Below are positions 26,419-34,256 of a stretch of 64,000 nucleotides of DNA, piece by piece (positions within the stretch are counted from its first letter, which is position 1; the number at the start of each line of letters is the position of its first letter). The position numbers were made by a program, and so were the translations under genes. The stretch comes from CAWJFJ01 sp963800065. GTDB lineage: Bacteria; Actinomycetota; Acidimicrobiia; Acidimicrobiales; UBA8190. The notes beneath the pieces are model-generated. The model saw only the letters and a program-made list of their open reading frames with translations. It made no database searches and had not been told where the DNA came from. The stretch covers positions 682,001-746,000 of the forward strand of contig CAWCZO010000008.1 in the NCBI GenBank assembly GCA_963800065.1. Direction: 5' to 3'.

Positions 26419-27259
26419 CCGGGGACGGGGGCCCGCCGTTCTGGCCGTTCACGGCCAGCCCGGGCTGGCCAGCGATTGGGACGGTGTCCTCGAGCGCCTG
26501 GCCCACGACCACCGGGTGCTGGCCCTCGACCGTCCCGGATACGGGCACAGCGGCCGGGAGGCACGGGGCATGGCGGCCAACGCCGATGTCCTGGCCAACG
26601 TGCTGGTCGAGCACGGGGCGGCCCCCGCCACCATCGTGGGCCACAGCTACGGAGGGGGCATCGCCGTCCTCTTGGCGGCCCGTCGTCCGGAGCTCGTCTC
26701 CGCCCTCGTCCTCGTCGGTTCCGTCGGCCGTGCCGACAGCGTCAACGCCGCTGACCACGTCCTGGCCTGGCCGTGGGCGGGGGAGGCCCTCGCCGCCGCC
26801 GGCCTGGTGGCCTTCGGCAAGATCCTGCCCCGCCTGCGGGAGCTGGCCGGCCACGTCCCCGGTCGGCGCCTGGCCTGGCTGGAGGCCAGCCTCCCCGACC
26901 GCCGGTTTGCCGACGTGGCCTCGGGTTTCGGCCGCCAGATCTGGCGCAGCTTCGTCTTCGAGCAGCGGGCCCTGGTCCGCGAGATCGGCGACGTGGAGGC
27001 GGCCCTACCCCTGGTCCGCGTGCCGACCGTGGTGATATCGGGAACCTGGGATGTCGTGGTCCCCGCCTCGGTGGCCACGTCGGTGGCCGCCGCCATCGAC
27101 GGTGCCGAGCTGGTGGTCATGGCCCGGACCGGGCACTTCATCCCCCGGGACGCGCCCCGGACGGTGGCCGACGCCGTCCGGCGGGTCGAGGCGAGGGCGA
27201 TGGTCGGAGACGGTTCCGATCCTCACGCCGGCGGCGAGGCCGACGACGCCGGCGCCTGA
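26393..27259 (+). CDS. Alpha/beta-fold hydrolase
   Basis: A 288-residue protein with the catalytic triad visible: nucleophile S85 in GHSYGG, aspartate in SGTWDVVVP and histidine in TGHFIPRD. The oxyanion region is VLAVHGQPGLASDWDG. Substrate cannot be deduced; haloperoxidase-like, lipase-like and epoxide-hydrolase-like members look similar at this level. ATG 26393 lies inside the 3' end of the histidine kinase gene (26-nt overlap), so it may be the third gene of that operon. A 25-residue acidic, Gly-rich C-terminal tail is unlike the core. Confidence 0.85.
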   Translation: MGSDLFVTDRGRGPAVLAVHGQPGLASDWDGVLERLAHDHRVLALDRPGYGHSGREARGMAANADVLANVLVEHGAAPATIVGHSYGGGIAVLLAARRPELVSALVLVGSVGRADSVNAADHVLAWPWAGEALAAAGLVAFGKILPRLRELAGHVPGRRLAWLEASLPDRRFADVASGFGRQIWRSFVFEQRALVREIGDVEAALPLVRVPTVVISGTWDVVVPASVATSVAAAIDGAELVVMARTGHFIPRDAPRTVADAVRRVEARAMVGDGSDPHAGGEADDAGA

Positions 27260-27298
27260 TCAGATCGGGCCGTCGCCCGGGGTGGGAAACTCGTCGTC

Positions 27299-28522
27299 AT
27301 GGCCATCGACTTCACGTTTCCCCCCGAGGTGGAAGACGCCCGCCAGCGGATGCGGGCCTTCGTCGACGAAGACGTCCGCCCCACCGAGGAGCGCCTGGTC
27401 TCCGACACCGCCGGGCGCGCCGACTGGCGGGCCGAGCTCGACCGGCTCCGGGCCCGGGCCCGGGAACTCGAGTTGTGGATGCCGCACATGCCCCGGGAAT
27501 GGGGCGGCGTGGGGTACGGACCCACGGCCCTGGCGGCGGTGTCGGCCGAGGCGGCCAAGAGCCGTTTCGGGTCCTATGTCGTGAACTGCTATGCGCCCGA
27601 CGAGGGCAACATGCACACCCTGCTGCACTTCGGGACCGACGAGCAGAAGGACCGGTACCTGAAGCCCATGTGCCAGGGCACCATGCGGTCGTGCTTCGCC
27701 ATGACCGAACCCGAGGTGGCCGGCTCCGATCCGACCCTGATGCAGACGCGGGCCCAACTGGACGGCGCCGAGTGGATCATCAACGGGCACAAGTGGTTCA
27801 TCAGTGGGGCGCGTGGCGCCCAGTTCGCCATCCTCCTGGCCCGCACCGAGGACGACCCGCCGGTGCCGCAGGCGGCCACCTCCGCCTTCATCGTGGACGT
27901 CCCCACCGACGGATGGGAGCTCGTCCGCGACGTCGAGACGATGTCGGGCAGCCACAATCACTGCGAGATCAGGATCACCGACCTCCGTGTTCCGGCGTCG
28001 CAGATGCTCGGGGACCGGGGCCAGGGGCACCGGCTCGGGCAGGCGCGGCTCGGTCCCGCCCGGCTGGCCCACTGCATGCGCTGGCTGGGCCAGATCGAGA
28101 TGGCGCTCGACATGATGGTGGACCGCGCCCTGTCCCGCTACTCGCACGGGTCGTACCTGGCGGACAAGCAGGGCATCCAGTGGCTCATCAGCGAGTCGGC
28201 CATCGAGCTGTATCAGGCCAAGCTCATGGTCCTTCACGCCGCCTACCTGATCGAGCACGGCCTGCCCTTCACCACCGAGGTGTCGATGGCCAAACACCAT
28301 GTGGCCAACACCCTGTGGCGGGTGATCGACCGTGCCGTCCAGGTGCACGGGGCCCTCGGGTACTCGAAGGACTCGCCCCTGGCCGACATGCTCATGCAGG
28401 CCCGGTGGAGCCGTTTCGCCGACGGTGCCGACGAGATCCACAAGTGGCGGGTGGCCGAGGCCGTCATCCAGTCCACACACCGGGGCAGTGGCAGGAGTTG
28501 GCCTGAGTCCCTCCCTCTCTAG
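27299..28522 (+). CDS. Acyl-CoA dehydrogenase family protein
   Basis: A 407-residue FAD-dependent enzyme that would introduce a double bond alpha-beta to a CoA thioester. Family markers are CFAMTEPEVAGSDPTLMQTR (flavin and substrate binding), the beta-domain segment EWIINGHKWFISGA, and the C-terminal helical domain with AVQVHGALGYSKDSPLADML and RFADGADEIHKWRVAE. The 40-residue-wide N-terminal start FTFPPEVEDARQRMRAFVDE is typical. The acyl chain specificity is not evident. A MaoC-type hydratase nearby on the other strand could act in the same beta-oxidation route. Confidence 0.92.
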   Translation: MAIDFTFPPEVEDARQRMRAFVDEDVRPTEERLVSDTAGRADWRAELDRLRARARELELWMPHMPREWGGVGYGPTALAAVSAEAAKSRFGSYVVNCYAPDEGNMHTLLHFGTDEQKDRYLKPMCQGTMRSCFAMTEPEVAGSDPTLMQTRAQLDGAEWIINGHKWFISGARGAQFAILLARTEDDPPVPQAATSAFIVDVPTDGWELVRDVETMSGSHNHCEIRITDLRVPASQMLGDRGQGHRLGQARLGPARLAHCMRWLGQIEMALDMMVDRALSRYSHGSYLADKQGIQWLISESAIELYQAKLMVLHAAYLIEHGLPFTTEVSMAKHHVANTLWRVIDRAVQVHGALGYSKDSPLADMLMQARWSRFADGADEIHKWRVAEAVIQSTHRGSGRSWPESLPL

Positions 28523-28582
28523 GCAGGTCAGATAGCCACCGGTTCCGGGAACGGATACGACCGGCGAGGCGTCAGATCCAGC

Positions 28583-28915
28583 ATGGTGGTTCTGAAGGGG
28601 CTCAGCGTGCTCATCGCCGTGACGGCGGTGGCCGGCACGGCGCTGGCGGGATGCTCGTCGCCGGCAAGCCGGTCGGCCCCCACGCCCCGGGTACCCGATG
28701 TCGTCGGCGAGCAACTGAAGACGGCCGGATCGGTTCTGAAGCGCTCGGACCTCGATTGCCTATCGTGGCCGGACGGGAGCGGGCGGCCCTTCGGAACCGT
28801 TGTCTCGCAGAGCCCTGCCGCCGGGACCGTGGCCGTCGGTGGGTCGACCATCACCTTGGATTACTCGGTCGGCAGCGGCGGTATCTCCGTTCCCGTCGGG
28901 TTCGGTTGTGTCTAG
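28583..28915 (+). CDS. Small PASTA-domain lipoprotein
   Basis: A 110-residue exported protein: signal peptide VLKGLSVLIAVTAVAGTA, lipobox LAGC giving a lipid-modified cysteine, and then a single PASTA domain (VPDVVGEQLKTAGSVLKRSD to GGSTITLDYS, with the characteristic VVSQSPAAGTV). PASTA domains bind peptidoglycan fragments or lipid II and normally sit on Ser/Thr kinases or penicillin-binding proteins. A free-standing lipoprotein form would be a wall-sensing or wall-binding accessory. Two cysteines (DCLSW, GFGCV) could form a disulfide. ATG 28583 or the GTG 3 nt later. Confidence 0.8.
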   Translation: MVVLKGLSVLIAVTAVAGTALAGCSSPASRSAPTPRVPDVVGEQLKTAGSVLKRSDLDCLSWPDGSGRPFGTVVSQSPAAGTVAVGGSTITLDYSVGSGGISVPVGFGCV

Positions 28916-28925
28916 CGGGCGGGCC

Positions 28926-29381
28926 CTACCAGGAATAGCGGTAGACGACCTCGGCGGCGCAGCTGGGCTTGTCCGCCCCCTCGGTGGCCAGGGTCACGTC
29001 CAAGACGACCTGGACGCCGCCCTTCACGTCCTCGACCGAACCGACCGACGCTCCCAGTCGGAGCTTGGATCCGACCCTCACCGGTGACGGGAAGCGGACC
29101 TTGTTGCATCCGTAGTTGACGCCGAAGGTCATGCCCTCGACCTCCAGGACCTCGTGGATCAGCGCCGGGATGAGCGACAGGGTCAGATATCCATGGGCGA
29201 TGGGCCCGCCGAAGGGCCCGGAGGCGGCTCGGACGGGGTCCACGTGGATCCACTGGTGGTCGTCGGTGGCATCGGCGAAGAGGTCGACGCGGGCCTGATC
29301 CACCACGAACCAGTCGGACCAGCCGAGATGTTGTCCGGACAGGGCGTGGAATTCTTCGGGACGGCGGACGGTGGTGACCAT
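28926..29381 (-). CDS. MaoC-family (R)-enoyl-CoA hydratase-like protein
   Basis: A 151-residue hot-dog-fold protein. The hydratase-2 motif is clear: FADATDDHQWIHVDPVRA with the catalytic Asp and His, followed by GGPIAHGYLTLSLIP. FGVNYGCNKVRFPSPVRVGS forms the opposite strand region. It probably hydrates trans-2-enoyl-CoA or handles a related thioester. The start ATG has TAAGGT 7 nt upstream on its strand and no Shine-Dalgarno, suggesting leaderless expression. It is convergent with the PASTA lipoprotein. Confidence 0.88.
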   Translation of the reverse strand: MVTTVRRPEEFHALSGQHLGWSDWFVVDQARVDLFADATDDHQWIHVDPVRAASGPFGGPIAHGYLTLSLIPALIHEVLEVEGMTFGVNYGCNKVRFPSPVRVGSKLRLGASVGSVEDVKGGVQVVLDVTLATEGADKPSCAAEVVYRYSW

Positions 29382-29388
29382 GGCCCTG

Positions 29389-29394
29389 ACCTTA
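29389..29394 (-). promoter_or_regulatory. Candidate -10 box (TAAGGT) for the MaoC-like gene
   Basis: Reads TAAGGT on the minus strand, 7 nt before ATG 29381. Confidence 0.45.
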
Positions 29395-29405
29395 TGCCGA
29401 CAGTC

Positions 29406-29762
29406 TCAGCGGAACCAGATCCGTTCGTACTCGCGACTGTGGGAGTGGAGGAAGAGGCCCAGGAGGACGACGGCGAAGAGCAGGGTGAGGATGATGGAGA
29501 AGGCGCCGAAGGCCACCAGGACCAGGAGATCGATGAGTACGTTCAACCCGGCCAAGACCACGCCGAGCCGGTATCCCCATCTCTTCTCGTTGGCGACGCC
29601 GAATCCGGCAACCCCCAGGCCGAGGGGAATGATCTCGGCCAGAGGGTAGGCGCCGAGCACGATCCCGATCAGCCCGAACGCCGCCGTCAGGTAGCACAAC
29701 ATCACCGCCCCCTGCAGGGTCTGCGGTTGTGATCCGTCGAACCAGCGGCGATCGTCGGGCAT
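29406..29762 (-). CDS. Small integral membrane protein, unknown function
   Basis: Not recognised. 118 residues with about four hydrophobic segments (VMLCYLTAAFGLIGIVLGAY, IIPLGLGVAGFGVA, LGVVLAGLNVLIDLLVLVAF, FSIILTLLFAVVLLGLFL) and a short polar tail. No catalytic motif is visible. The ATG at 29762 has AAGAAT 6 nt upstream on the minus strand, another possible leaderless start. It is 24 nt upstream of the MaoC-like gene on the same strand and could be co-expressed with it, though the functions do not obviously connect. Confidence 0.72.
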   Translation of the reverse strand: MPDDRRWFDGSQPQTLQGAVMLCYLTAAFGLIGIVLGAYPLAEIIPLGLGVAGFGVANEKRWGYRLGVVLAGLNVLIDLLVLVAFGAFSIILTLLFAVVLLGLFLHSHSREYERIWFR

Positions 29763-29823
29763 CGGGACATTCTTGCAGGTGGTCCGGGGCCCGCCGCTGT
29801 CACCTCGGCGGCGGTCCGGCCGT

Positions 29824-29829
29824 TACGCT
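29824..29829 (+). promoter_or_regulatory. Candidate -10 box (TACGCT) for the VIT1-like gene
   Basis: TACGCT is 7 nt before GTG 29837, with no ribosome binding site between. Confidence 0.45.
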
Positions 29830-29836
29830 GGGTCCG

Positions 29837-30637
29837 GTGAACACCGTCGGAGATTCCTCTGGCGCGCCGCCCGCCCGCCGCCCGCCCCGCGGCCAGCGCT
29901 CGGGGAGGAGCGCCGCCCGCCATCCTTCGGGCGGGGGCCACGGCGACCATCACCACCGCAGCGTCCAGGGTGGCAGCGCCCGGGCGGCCGTCTTCGGCGT
30001 CAGCGACGGACTGGTGACCAATGTCTCGCTCATCCTGGGGATCGCCGGCGCCCATCCCGAAGGGGGGGTGGTGCGGCTGGCCGGCGTGGCGGGGCTGGTG
30101 GCGGGCGCCTTCTCGATGGCGGCCGGTGAGTATGTCTCCATGCGGGCCCAGACCGAGCTCTTCCAGCGCGAGCTGGCCCTCGAGAGTCACGAGATCCGGA
30201 TGCGGCCCGAGGGCGAGCGTCGCGAGCTGGTGCGTATCTACGAGAGTCGTGGTGTCGAGCCCGACGTGGCCGGGCACCTGGCTTCGGAGATGATGCGCAC
30301 ACCCGAGCTGGCCCTCGAGACCCACGCCCGGGAGGAGCTCGGCATCAACCCCAACGCCCTGGGGTCACCGACCAAGGCGGCGGCCTCCTCCTTCGCCGCC
30401 TTCGCCCTCGGGGCCGTCATCCCCCTGATCTCCTGGTTGGTGACGAGCGGCACGGCCGCCGTGGTGGCTTCGGTCGTCGCCTCGGCGGCGGCCGCTCTGG
30501 CCGTCGGGGTCGCCGTGGCCGCCTTCACCCGGCGATCCTGGTGGTGGTCGGCTCTGAGGCAACTCGGCATCTCGGCCATGGCCGCCGGGATCACCTTCGG
30601 TATCGGGACGGCCGTGGGGGTCTCGACCGTCCATTGA
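29837..30637 (+). CDS. VIT1/CCC1-family iron/manganese transporter
   Basis: A 266-residue membrane protein of the vacuolar iron transporter family, which moves Fe2+ or Mn2+ out of the cytosol. Family blocks are AAVFGVSDGLVTNVSLILGI, the kinked helix GLVAGAFSMAAGEYVSMRAQ, the cytoplasmic metal-binding loop rich in Glu (TELFQRELALESHEIRMRPE), and C-terminal helices ending WWWSALRQLGISAMAAGITF. A His/Gly/Arg-rich N-terminus (GGGHGDHHHRS) may bind metal. GTG 29837 is chosen from the upstream -10-like box; the open frame before it is not coding-like. Confidence 0.9.
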   Translation: MNTVGDSSGAPPARRPPRGQRSGRSAARHPSGGGHGDHHHRSVQGGSARAAVFGVSDGLVTNVSLILGIAGAHPEGGVVRLAGVAGLVAGAFSMAAGEYVSMRAQTELFQRELALESHEIRMRPEGERRELVRIYESRGVEPDVAGHLASEMMRTPELALETHAREELGINPNALGSPTKAAASSFAAFALGAVIPLISWLVTSGTAAVVASVVASAAAALAVGVAVAAFTRRSWWWSALRQLGISAMAAGITFGIGTAVGVSTVH

Positions 30638-30711
30638 CAGTCGTCGCCGTCCCCGGACGTCGCATCCCCTCTTGATGTGAACGACGACCGCCGGTGGCAT
30701 GCTGGCGGGTC

Positions 30712-32154
30712 ATGCCCACGCCCACCCAGAATCGGTCGGGTCCGAAGGCCACCCCCTTCGATCGTCTGCACCGAAGGGCGTGGCCGATCCTCGTCACGGT
30801 GGTGTTCGTCGGCCTGGGAACGGCCTACTTCTATCGTTGGGCCTCCGCCGTGCAAGGCCATCGCTTCGCCTGGCTCACGCCGGACGATCTGTGGGTGACC
30901 TTCGGCGATGCCGTCGCCTTCAGTCACGGCCACTTCAGCGTCGTCTACAAGACCCAGGGTTTCTTGACCTTTCCGGGCATCTTGATCGTCCTCGCTCCGG
31001 TGGCGGCGCTGAGTGGGACTTTCAACACGACGGTGGTGGAGATCGCCAAGAACCATCATGTCCTCCAGCAACCCGTCATCGTGCAACTGCTGGGGACTCC
31101 CAATCTGCCTACCGACGTGGTCACCTCCGGGAAGGGCGAGTACCTCGCTCACCCCCAGGTACTCCTTCTCCTGGCCCCTTACATCCTGCTTCTTTCATGT
31201 ACCGCCCTCTTCGCCTGCGACGCGCTGGCCGAGCGGCTCGGGGTGACCTCGTCGCGGCGGACCGTTCTGGCCGTCGCCGAGGCGGTGGTGTTGTGGAACG
31301 TCTCGGTGTTCTGGGGACACCCCGAGGACGCCGTGGCCGTGGCCCTCGTCCTCTACGGTGCCGTCTTCGCCCTGGACGAGCGCTGGACCGGGGCCGGCTG
31401 GCTGTTCGGGGCGGCCATCGCCATGCAACCTCTGGTGATCGTCCTCCTCCCCATTTTTCTGGTCATGAGCGGCAGACATCGCGCTCTGCCGTTCGTGCTC
31501 CGAGCGGTGATCCCGGTCGTCGTCATCACGATCCCGCCGTTGGCGGCCGACGTTCACGACACCGTTCATTCACTCACGTCACAACCGGCTTACCCCAACC
31601 ACCCGGGGGACCATAAGACTCTGTGGACTGCACTCGCACCGAAGCTGGGCGGCAGAGGGGTCGACGCCCGTATCGGAGGCGGGCCGGTTCGTGTCATTGC
31701 TCTCGTGCTCGCTGTCCTCGTCGGCCTGTGGGCACGACGGTGGAAGAACAGGCCGGAGATGCTCGTGTGGGCCATGGCCCTCGCTCTGGCGCTCCGCTGC
31801 TACACGGAATCAGTGATGACCGCCTACTACGTGTGGCCGGCCCTGGCCGTGGGGCTGGTCGTCGCCGCCCGGGCGAGCCATCGGCGATTCGCCATGGCCA
31901 TCGGTATCGCCGTTGCCACGACCATCGTCGCCCAATGGCATCTGGGAGAATGGACGTGGTGGGCCCTGGACATGGCGGGGGTGACGGGGTTGCTCATCGC
32001 CTGCGCCCGCCCCGAGCCCCCACCGGCCACGGAACCGAAGCGCGAACGGGGTTCACCGGCCAGGGCCGGAGCGGCCCGACCCCGAGGCCGGCCGGCCGGA
32101 TCGCAACAGAAGAAGAAGCTGGCCCGAACGAACCGGAAGTCCGCCCGTCGCTGA
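30712..32154 (+). CDS. Polytopic membrane protein, possibly a polyprenyl-phosphate-sugar glycosyltransferase (GT87/DUF2029-like)
   Basis: About 480 residues with roughly ten hydrophobic segments, for example WPILVTVVFVGLGTAYFY, YILLLSCTALFACDALAE, IAMQPLVIVLLPIFLVMSG and AIPVVVITIPPLA-like AVIPVVVITIPPLAADV. The layout of a long first extracytoplasmic loop and acidic residues after the first helix (AWLTPDDLWVTFGDAVAFSH) recalls membrane mannosyltransferases of the GT-C type, but I see no decisive motif. The C-terminal tail is very basic (QQKKKLARTNRKSARR). ATG 30712 is preferred; GTG 30694 adds six residues. Confidence 0.6.
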   Translation: MPTPTQNRSGPKATPFDRLHRRAWPILVTVVFVGLGTAYFYRWASAVQGHRFAWLTPDDLWVTFGDAVAFSHGHFSVVYKTQGFLTFPGILIVLAPVAALSGTFNTTVVEIAKNHHVLQQPVIVQLLGTPNLPTDVVTSGKGEYLAHPQVLLLLAPYILLLSCTALFACDALAERLGVTSSRRTVLAVAEAVVLWNVSVFWGHPEDAVAVALVLYGAVFALDERWTGAGWLFGAAIAMQPLVIVLLPIFLVMSGRHRALPFVLRAVIPVVVITIPPLAADVHDTVHSLTSQPAYPNHPGDHKTLWTALAPKLGGRGVDARIGGGPVRVIALVLAVLVGLWARRWKNRPEMLVWAMALALALRCYTESVMTAYYVWPALAVGLVVAARASHRRFAMAIGIAVATTIVAQWHLGEWTWWALDMAGVTGLLIACARPEPPPATEPKRERGSPARAGAARPRGRPAGSQQKKKLARTNRKSARR

Positions 32155-32205
32155 CTCGGCGCCGCTGTTCAGGAGGGTGACGAAGCGCCCCGAGGTCCGT
32201 CCTTC

Positions 32206-33120
32206 TCAGACGGCGGGGGCGATGTCGGCCGTGTAGGCGCGGTCGACGTGATCCACCACGAAACCGAGGTGGCGGTAGAGGCCGACGGCGTTGTCGTTGG
32301 CGGAGTCGACGTAGAGCATGCCCACCGTGATCCCCAGTGCGGCGAGGTGGTCGAGCCCGGCCAGCACCAGGGCGCGGCCCAGCCCGAGGCCCTGGAAGTC
32401 GGGGTCCACCGAGATCACGTAGATCTCGCCCAGGTGGGGTCGCTCGTCCCGGTGCACCTTGGTCCAGCACGAAGCGGCCAGTCGCCCGTCGCGTTCGTGG
32501 AGCCGGAATCCATGAGGGTCGAACCAGGGCTCGGCTTCTCGCTCGAGGAGGGTGTCGAGACTCCAGTCACCCTGCTCGGGATGCGAGGCGAAGGCCCGGT
32601 TGTTGACGGCCAACCACGCCTCCTCGTCCCGGCCCGGCTCGAAGGGTCGCGTGACCACCCGAGGACCGTCGTCGTCGACGGGGAGAGACCTTCGCATCTG
32701 GTGCAGGTCGCGGCCGCGCCCGAGCCCGGCCGCCGCCGCCATGGCGTCGGTGTCGGCGGTGGGCTTGGGTACCCAGAGGTGGATGTGACCGCCACCGAGG
32801 TGGCGGACCTCGGCGAGGGCGGCCTCGAGCAGGTTCGGTCCCACGTCATGACCCGGTGGGCGGTGATCGGGGCGGATCACCAGTTCGAGACCCCAGGTGT
32901 CGTGGCCCCGGCTCAATTGGGCGTAGCCCACGAGCCGGCCGTCCGAACCGTCACGGGCCACGAACCCGGCAAACCCGGTGCGGCCACCGTGGACGAGGTC
33001 CAGCCATTTGTGTTCGCCGAGGGGCCGATGACCGTCGGCCACGGTGACCTCGTGGAGGAGGTCCGACACCTCGGCGATGTCGGACTCGCCCATCCGCCGC
33101 TTGATCTCGACATGGTGCAC
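32206..33120 (-). CDS. mshD: Mycothiol synthase (MshD)
   Basis: Last enzyme of mycothiol biosynthesis, acetylating the cysteinyl amine of Cys-GlcN-Ins. The 304 residues contain two GNAT domains as in MshD. The N-terminal one is degenerate. The C-terminal one has EIYVISVDPDFQGLGLGRAL (acetyl-CoA loop) and LYVDSANDNAVGLYRHLGF. The MshD hallmarks NRAFASHPEQGDWSLDTL and EPWFDPHGFRLHERDGRL are present. Start is GTG 33120, with TAGCGT 8 nt upstream. Divergent from nth. Mycothiol is restricted to Actinobacteria, so this gene also supports the taxonomic assignment. Confidence 0.93.
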   Translation of the reverse strand: MHHVEIKRRMGESDIAEVSDLLHEVTVADGHRPLGEHKWLDLVHGGRTGFAGFVARDGSDGRLVGYAQLSRGHDTWGLELVIRPDHRPPGHDVGPNLLEAALAEVRHLGGGHIHLWVPKPTADTDAMAAAAGLGRGRDLHQMRRSLPVDDDGPRVVTRPFEPGRDEEAWLAVNNRAFASHPEQGDWSLDTLLEREAEPWFDPHGFRLHERDGRLAASCWTKVHRDERPHLGEIYVISVDPDFQGLGLGRALVLAGLDHLAALGITVGMLYVDSANDNAVGLYRHLGFVVDHVDRAYTADIAPAV

Positions 33121-33128
33121 GACGGGTC

Positions 33129-33134
33129 ACGCTA
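33129..33134 (-). promoter_or_regulatory. Candidate -10 box (TAGCGT) for mshD
   Basis: Reads TAGCGT on the minus strand, 8 nt before GTG 33120. It faces the TAACGT box of the divergent nth gene. Confidence 0.45.
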
Positions 33135-33160
33135 CCGGGCACGAACCGCCGGTCCATCGC

Positions 33161-33166
33161 TAACGT
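33161..33166 (+). promoter_or_regulatory. Candidate -10 box (TAACGT) for nth
   Basis: TAACGT is 7 nt before GTG 33174. It overlaps the alternative GTG at 33165, which therefore is less likely to be the start. Confidence 0.45.
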
Positions 33167-33173
33167 GTCGAGC

Positions 33174-33887
33174 GTGCCCCGTCCGCCTCGCCTGCGCGGT
33201 CGGGCCCGAACGGTGGCGGCACGCCTGGCCGACGAGTACCCGGGTTCCGCCACCGAATTGTGCGTCCTCCGCCACGATGGACCGTTCCAGCTCCTGGTGG
33301 CCACCATCCTGTCGGCCCAGAGCACCGATGAACGGGTGAACATGGTGACCCCGGCGCTCTTCGCCGCTTACCCCGACGCCGCCGCCCTCGCCGCCGCCCC
33401 GCCCGAGGTGGTGGAGGATCTCATCCACTCGACCGGGTTCTTCCGGGCCAAGACCCGCTCCCTGATCGGCATGGCGCAAGCCGTCACCGATCGACACGAT
33501 GGCCAGGTGCCGTCGGACCTGGAGCAGCTCACCGAGCTGCCCGGGGTGGGACGCAAGACGGCCAACGTGGTCCTGAGCGTGGCCTTCGGGCTGCCCGGTC
33601 TCCCCGTCGACACGCACGTGGGCCGGATCGTCCGCCGGCTGGGCCTCACCGTCCAGAGCGATCCGGTCAAGGTGGAGGCCGAGATCTGCGCCCTGCTCCC
33701 CCCCGAGGAGTGGGGTGCCTTCAGCCTGCGCCTGATCCTCCACGGCCGCCGGGTGTGCCTGGCCCGCCGGCCCCGGTGCCCGGAATGCCTGCTGGCGGAC
33801 ATCTGTCCGTCGGCGGAGCTCCCCCTCCGCCCGCCACCGGGGCCGACGGCCAAGGGGACCCGCCCGATCCGCTCCTCGAGCCGTTGA
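33174..33887 (+). CDS. nth: Endonuclease III (DNA glycosylase/AP lyase)
   Basis: Removes oxidised pyrimidines and nicks abasic sites in base-excision repair. About 237 residues: LLVATILSAQSTDERVN near the start, helix-hairpin-helix LPGVGRKTANVVL with catalytic K128, catalytic D146 in PVDTHVGRIVRR, and the [4Fe-4S] ligands with canonical spacing C-X6-C-X2-C-X5-C (CLARRPRCPECLLADIC). All active-site and cluster residues are intact. GTG 33174 is chosen because the upstream -10-like box would cover GTG 33165. A Pro/Arg-rich tail follows the cluster. Confidence 0.95.
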   Translation: MPRPPRLRGRARTVAARLADEYPGSATELCVLRHDGPFQLLVATILSAQSTDERVNMVTPALFAAYPDAAALAAAPPEVVEDLIHSTGFFRAKTRSLIGMAQAVTDRHDGQVPSDLEQLTELPGVGRKTANVVLSVAFGLPGLPVDTHVGRIVRRLGLTVQSDPVKVEAEICALLPPEEWGAFSLRLILHGRRVCLARRPRCPECLLADICPSAELPLRPPPGPTAKGTRPIRSSSR

Positions 33888-34256
33888 CGTTGTGGAGATG
33901 TTGTGGTTCCGCGCCGGGAAGATCGCGCCCCGGCGTGCTGTTCTAGAAGGGACCGGAACCGGTTCCCGCCACCTGGTTCCGTGAGAGCGCGGCCGGGATC
34001 CGCCACCCGCCGCGCTCGCACGACGGCGCCCTTCGGGGCGCCGTCGTCGCGTCGATGGTCGACCGGCCTCCGGCCGGGAGCCGGTCGGGGCCCCGAAGAC
34101 CGGCCCAGGTGACCGACGGGTACGCCGACGGGGCCAGGACCGGCCCAAACTTGGTGATTGACAGGGGACCACCCGATGCAGGAGGCTGAGAAGGTCTCTG
34201 ACGGCAGTGTCAGGGATGGGGACGTGCGTTCCGGGGAGAGTTCTGAGGGGGACGTG
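33888..34256. other. Intergenic region between nth and the LAFTG protein gene
   Basis: Holds the hairpin at 34020-34047 and the leader of the surface-protein gene. Two possible starts for that gene lie here: ATG 34176 (AGGGGA upstream) and, just past the end, GTG 34257 (GAGGGG upstream). No other gene or RNA is apparent. Confidence 0.6.
34020..34047 (+). terminator. GC-rich hairpin downstream of nth
   Basis: An 11-bp stem, A-CGACGGCGCC pairing with GGCGCCGTCG-T, closed by the stable tetraloop-like CTTCGG. No U-tract follows, so it is a terminator only if this organism uses U-less hairpins, which is common in GC-rich actinobacteria. Confidence 0.5.

Noticed and set aside
33165..33173. GTG 33165 as the nth start
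   Set aside because: It overlaps the TAACGT box, and GTG 33174 gives the same domain with a consistent leaderless spacing.
33888..34160. Possible tRNA or small RNA in the gap after nth
   Set aside because: No cloverleaf arms, anticodon loop or CCA-like end. Only a terminator-like hairpin is present.
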